64,000 nt of DNA, taken from positions 62,001 to 126,000 of the forward strand of contig NZ_JANBVH010000001.1 of assembly GCF_024273235.1 (NCBI RefSeq), given 5' to 3'. This stretch comes from Sphingomonas faeni (lineage in GTDB: Bacteria; Pseudomonadota; Alphaproteobacteria; Sphingomonadales; Sphingomonadaceae). A program made the translations under genes and the position numbers. This document shows positions 60,665 through 64,000 of the stretch, piece after piece; position 1 is the stretch's first letter; each line of letters opens with the position of its first letter. The notes beneath the pieces are model-generated. The model saw only the letters and a list, made by a program, of their open reading frames with translations, was not told the DNA's origin and ran no database searches.

Positions 60665-61408
60665 TTACCGCGTCGTGATCGCGTACAGCGCGATCGCCGC
60701 GGCGTTCGAGACGTTGAGGCTCTCGACCTTGTCCGAGATCGGCAGTTTCGCCAGTTCGTCGCAATGCTGCTCGGTATTCTGGCGCATGCCCTCGCCCTCG
60801 GCGCCGAGCACGATCGCGACGCGCTGCGTGCCCATGGCCTCGCCCAGCGTTTGCGTCGCGTGGCCGGTCAGCCCGATCCGCCAGAACCCCGCCGCCGCAA
60901 TCTCTTCCAAAGCGCGCGCGAGGTTCACGACCCGGATCCACGGCACGCTCTCAAGCGCACCAGACGCAGCCCGCGCGATCGTCCCCGATTCCGGCGGCGC
61001 ATTCCGATCCGGCGTCACGATCCCCAGCGCATCGAACGCCGCCGCCGAGCGCAAAATCGCGCCGACATTATGCGGATCGGTCACGCCGTCGAGGATCACG
61101 AGCGGGCGATTGTCGTCCTTGCCGTGCTCGAGCAGGTCGGCCAACCACATGTCCTCGAGCGGCTCGACCTCGATCACCACGCCCTGGTGCGGCGCATCGC
61201 CCGGCACCAATCGCGCCAGATCCATCGCCTCGGCATAGGTCACCGGCACGTCGGCGGGCAGGTCGAACCCGGCCAGCGCCTCGCGCGTGCCGAGTATTTT
61301 GCGCACCGTGCGCTCCGGATTGGCGAGCGCAGCGCCCACCGCGTGCTTACCCCAGAAGCGGGGGCGGCCTGCCGGTGCCTTGCTCGGCCTGTGTCCCTTG
61401 CGTGCCAT
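60665..61408 (-). CDS. rlmB: 23S rRNA (guanosine(2251)-2'-O)-methyltransferase
   Basis: A 247-residue SPOUT/TrmH methyltransferase. Motif 1 VILDGVTDPHNVGAILRSAAAF (about residues 104-125), motif 2 IVLGAEGEGM (about 197-206) and motif 3 LPISDKVESLNVSNAAAIALY (about 218-238) are intact; the N-terminal part fits RlmB. It faces away from the tRNA gene. Confidence 0.92.
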   Translation of the reverse strand: MARKGHRPSKAPAGRPRFWGKHAVGAALANPERTVRKILGTREALAGFDLPADVPVTYAEAMDLARLVPGDAPHQGVVIEVEPLEDMWLADLLEHGKDDNRPLVILDGVTDPHNVGAILRSAAAFDALGIVTPDRNAPPESGTIARAASGALESVPWIRVVNLARALEEIAAAGFWRIGLTGHATQTLGEAMGTQRVAIVLGAEGEGMRQNTEQHCDELAKLPISDKVESLNVSNAAAIALYAITTR

Positions 61409-61500
61409 ATTCGCTCTCTATCGTGTCTGTGTATGGGGCGTCCTTGTCGGCATTCGGCCTGCGCGGCAACACCGAAGCGCGAAACTTCGCAAAAGCTGCG

Positions 61501-61529
61501 TTGACACACCGGGCGCGCTTCGCCATTGA
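61501..61529 (+). promoter_or_regulatory. Probable tRNA-Tyr promoter
   Basis: TTGACA, 17 bases, CATTGA; the expected start lies about 35 bases before the tRNA. The -35 is perfect, the -10 partial, similar in style to the groESL promoter. Confidence 0.5.
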
Positions 61530-61569
61530 GCCGCCTCGCTTGAGAGAGCGACGTTCGCAAGAGCGGCCT

Positions 61570-61656
61570 GGACAGGTGGCCGAGTGGTTAAAGGCAGCAG
61601 ACTGTAAATCTGCCGGAGTTTCTCCTACGTAGGTTCGAACCCTACCCTGTCCACCA
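61570..61656 (+). tRNA. tRNA-Tyr (GTA anticodon)
   Basis: Acceptor stem GGACAGG/CCTGTCC, discriminator A and encoded CCA. Anticodon GTA at 61604-61606 within loop CTGTAAA, T-arm GGTTCGAACCC, and a long variable arm (CGGAGTTTCTCCTACG), so a class II tRNA as expected for bacterial tRNA-Tyr. Confidence 0.97.
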
Positions 61657-61804
61657 CCGCCCCAGCGCGGTGATGCACAAAATCCTACAGCATGAGCTCA
61701 ACAGCATTAGCAGGGCGAGTTCTTCCGATCGCGGAAGGAAGTCCGCGTGACAACCGCGCATGGACGGCTAGGATCACGGCGACCGTAACGATTTCGGAAG
61801 CCGC
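61657..61804. other. Spacer between tRNA and glgP
   Basis: A small CACCGC-N6-GCGGTG hairpin follows the tRNA but no T-run. Nothing else recognised; the glgP promoter should be here. Confidence 0.4.
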
Positions 61805-64000
61805 GTGACCTCAGATCCTGCCGTACAGCTGCCCGCCATCCAAGATCTCGCCGATTCGATCCTCGACACGCTCGTCCACCGCATCGGCAAGGATGCGCAA
61901 GCCGCGCGGCCGCACGACTGGCTGGCGGCGACGATCCTGACAGTGCGCAACGACATCGTCGAACGCTGGATGGCATCGACCAAGGCGGCGCACGCGGCCG
62001 GCGCCAAGCGCGTCTATTATCTCAGCCTCGAATTCCTGATCGGCCGGCTGCTGCGCGACGCAGTGACCAACCTCCAGCGCAACGACGAGGTCACGCGCGC
62101 CCTCGCCTTGCACGGCGTCGACCTCGCCGAACTGGAGGAGATCGAACCCGACGCGGCGCTCGGCAATGGCGGGCTTGGCCGTTTGGCCGCGTGCTTCATG
62201 GAAAGCATGGCGAGCCTCGCGCTGCCGGCTTACGGCTATGGCATCCGCTACGTGAACGGCATGTTCCGCCAGCGGATCGACGATGGCTGGCAGGTCGAGA
62301 TGCCCGAGAACTGGCTCGCGCACGGCAACCCCTGGGAGTTCGAACGCCGCGAGAGCGCCTATTTCGTCGGCTTCGGCGGTGAAGTAACGGCATCTGACAG
62401 CGGCCAAATCCACTGGAGCCCGTCCGAGGCGGTCGAGGCGACCGCCGTCGACACCCCCGTCGTCGGCTGGCGCGGCAAGCACGTCAATACGCTCCGCCTG
62501 TGGACCGCCCGCGCGTTCGATCCGATCAAGCTAGACCGCTTCAACGCCGGCGATTTCACCGGCGCGCTGGCGGATCAGTTGCGCGCGGAAACGCTCACCC
62601 GCGTCCTCTACCCCAACGACTCCACCGCCGCCGGCCAGGAACTCCGCCTGCGTCAGGAGTATTTCTTCTCGTCCGCGTCGATCCAGGACATCGTCCGCCG
62701 CCACATCCAGTATTTCGGCGACATCCGCACGCTGCCCGACAAGGCCGCGATCCAGCTCAACGACACGCACCCCGCGGTGTCGGTCGCCGAACTCATGCGG
62801 CTGCTGATCGACCACCACGAGTTCGACTTCGACGAGGCGTGGAAGATCACCCGCGCCACCTTCGGCTACACCAACCACACATTGCTCCCCGAGGCGCTGG
62901 AGAGCTGGCCGCTGCCGCTGTTCGAACGCCTGCTCCCGCGGCACATGCAGATCGTCTACGCGATCAACGCCAAACTGTTGCGCGAGGCGCGCAGCACGGA
63001 CGGTATCGACGACCGCGCGATCGCCGCGATCAGCCTGATCGACGAGGGCGGCGAGCGGCGCGTGCGGATGGCGAATCTCGCCTTTGCCGGCTCGCACAGC
63101 GTCAACGGCGTCGCCGCGCTCCACACGCAGCTGATGAAGAAGACGGTCTTCGCCGATCTCCACAGGCTGTATCCAACCCGGATCAACAACAAAACGAATG
63201 GCATCACGCCGCGCCGCTGGCTCCAGCAATGCAACCCAGGCCTGACCGCGCTGATCCGCGACGCGATCGGCGACGGCTTCCTCGACGATGCCGAAAAGCT
63301 CGTCGATCTCGATGTTTTTGCCGAGGATTCCGCGTTCAGGGAGCGGTTTGCGGTGGTGAAGCGTTCGAACAAGGTGGCACTGGCAAATCACATCAAGGAG
63401 AGCATGGGGCTCCGCGTCGACCCGGACGCGATGTTCGACGTGCAAATCAAGCGCATCCACGAATATAAGCGCCAGCTGCTCAACATCATCGAGACGGTCG
63501 CGCTCTACGACCAGATCCGCAGCCATCCCGAACGCAACTGGACGCCGCGCGTGAAACTGTTCGCGGGCAAGGCTGCGTCGAGCTACCACAACGCGAAGCT
63601 CGTCATAAAACTGGCGAACGACGTCGCGCGCCGGATCAACGCGGATCCGTCGGTCGGTGGCCTGCTGAAGGTCGCGTTCCTGCCCAATTACAACGTGTCG
63701 CTGGCGGAGAAGATCATCCCCGCCGCCGACCTGAGCGAACAGATCTCGACTGCCGGACTCGAAGCGTCGGGCACGGGCAACATGAAGTTCGCGATGAACG
63801 GCGCGCTGACGATCGGCACGCTCGACGGCGCGAACATCGAGATCAAGGACCGCGTCGGCGACGACAACATCTTCATTTTCGGCATGACCGCGGACGAGGT
63901 CGAGGCGAAGCGCGCCAACGGCTACGATCCGCGCGCCGTAATCGACGGCTCGAACGAACTGCGCCAGGCGGTGTCGGCGATCGCGTCCGGCGTGTTTTCG
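61805..64000 (+). CDS. glgP: Glycogen/starch/alpha-glucan phosphorylase, 3' end outside window
   Basis: GTG start; the frame is open to the end of the window for 732 codons, and the family is about 800 residues, so only the C-terminus is missing. The enzyme releases glucose 1-phosphate from glycogen with PLP. YYLSLEFLIGR, ALGNGGLGRLAACFMES, LNDTHPA and RINNKTNGITPRRWL are present, and the PLP-binding Lys lies in EASGTGNMKFAMNGALTIGT (about K661). Frame was verified over three points without a shift. No other glg gene is visible. Confidence 0.95.
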   Translation, partial: MTSDPAVQLPAIQDLADSILDTLVHRIGKDAQAARPHDWLAATILTVRNDIVERWMASTKAAHAAGAKRVYYLSLEFLIGRLLRDAVTNLQRNDEVTRALALHGVDLAELEEIEPDAALGNGGLGRLAACFMESMASLALPAYGYGIRYVNGMFRQRIDDGWQVEMPENWLAHGNPWEFERRESAYFVGFGGEVTASDSGQIHWSPSEAVEATAVDTPVVGWRGKHVNTLRLWTARAFDPIKLDRFNAGDFTGALADQLRAETLTRVLYPNDSTAAGQELRLRQEYFFSSASIQDIVRRHIQYFGDIRTLPDKAAIQLNDTHPAVSVAELMRLLIDHHEFDFDEAWKITRATFGYTNHTLLPEALESWPLPLFERLLPRHMQIVYAINAKLLREARSTDGIDDRAIAAISLIDEGGERRVRMANLAFAGSHSVNGVAALHTQLMKKTVFADLHRLYPTRINNKTNGITPRRWLQQCNPGLTALIRDAIGDGFLDDAEKLVDLDVFAEDSAFRERFAVVKRSNKVALANHIKESMGLRVDPDAMFDVQIKRIHEYKRQLLNIIETVALYDQIRSHPERNWTPRVKLFAGKAASSYHNAKLVIKLANDVARRINADPSVGGLLKVAFLPNYNVSLAEKIIPAADLSEQISTAGLEASGTGNMKFAMNGALTIGTLDGANIEIKDRVGDDNIFIFGMTADEVEAKRANGYDPRAVIDGSNELRQAVSAIASGVFS

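Noticed and set aside
61805-64000. Possible frameshift in glgP, since several short frames cover it
   Set aside because: The GTG frame is open without interruption to the window end, with motifs in order; the short frames are shadows.

Overview
The window is a gene-dense, high-GC chromosomal segment, most likely from a sphingomonad (Alphaproteobacteria, Sphingomonas or a close relative). Pointers are the short alphaproteobacterial SspB, an ATP12-type F1 assembly chaperone, a class II (plant/alphaproteobacterial type) glutamate-cysteine ligase, a CYP153-like P450, a CIRCE-controlled groESL and a NADP malic enzyme fused to a phosphotransacetylase domain. This is family knowledge plus inference; no rRNA is present to confirm taxonomy.

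Layout. 1-1672: end of an XpaC-like gene, a small Cys-motif protein, then an A+T-richer segment with a DUF4238 gene that looks acquired. 1661-7795: inositol monophosphatase-like enzyme, TldE, UbiA, RsmE, GshA. 7907-11876: a methyltransferase-like membrane protein, a putative signalling operon (membrane-anchored LuxR-type HTH protein, small membrane protein, winged-HTH protein) and a Uma2 protein. 12076-14223: groES-groEL with promoter and CIRCE operator. 14622-18494: SppA, a GNAT, a TRIC channel. 18669-20222: two glycine-zipper paralogues around an OsmC protein. 20405-28587: small membrane proteins, lipoprotein, CrcB, RluA-type synthase, HAD phosphatase, ATP12, Gmk, FumC. 28772-33653: SspB and a his cluster (hisB, H, A, F, E) with a HIT protein. 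33727-44385: permease, PfkB kinase, EI24 protein, PAP2 phosphatase, QueG, an ABC-2 exporter, the P450, a Tat-type MsrB. 44754-53139: CHAP protein, M1 peptidase, GPH transporter, two SDRs, MaeB. 53470-64000: MutS, CDF exporter, third glycine-zipper paralogue, MntH, DNA glycosylase, ferredoxin, RlmB, tRNA-Tyr, and the start of glycogen phosphorylase, which runs off the end.

The most striking non-coding feature is a dense set of dispersed, intergenic inverted-repeat elements, 25-230 bp long, in about eleven sequence families (called A-K here) and close to forty copies or fragments. They fill most non-coding space, are not seen inside recognised genes, interrupt the his cluster at four consecutive spacers with four different families, and in two cases supply the Shine-Dalgarno sequence of the next gene. 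Several families have REPIN-like architecture (two short hairpins facing each other). No obvious mobilising transposase lies in the window.

Most genes are ordinary housekeeping. The better candidates for something undescribed are the repeat system, the HTH/membrane three-gene operon (9287-11176), the glycine-zipper family with its shared upstream motif, and the DUF4238 island.
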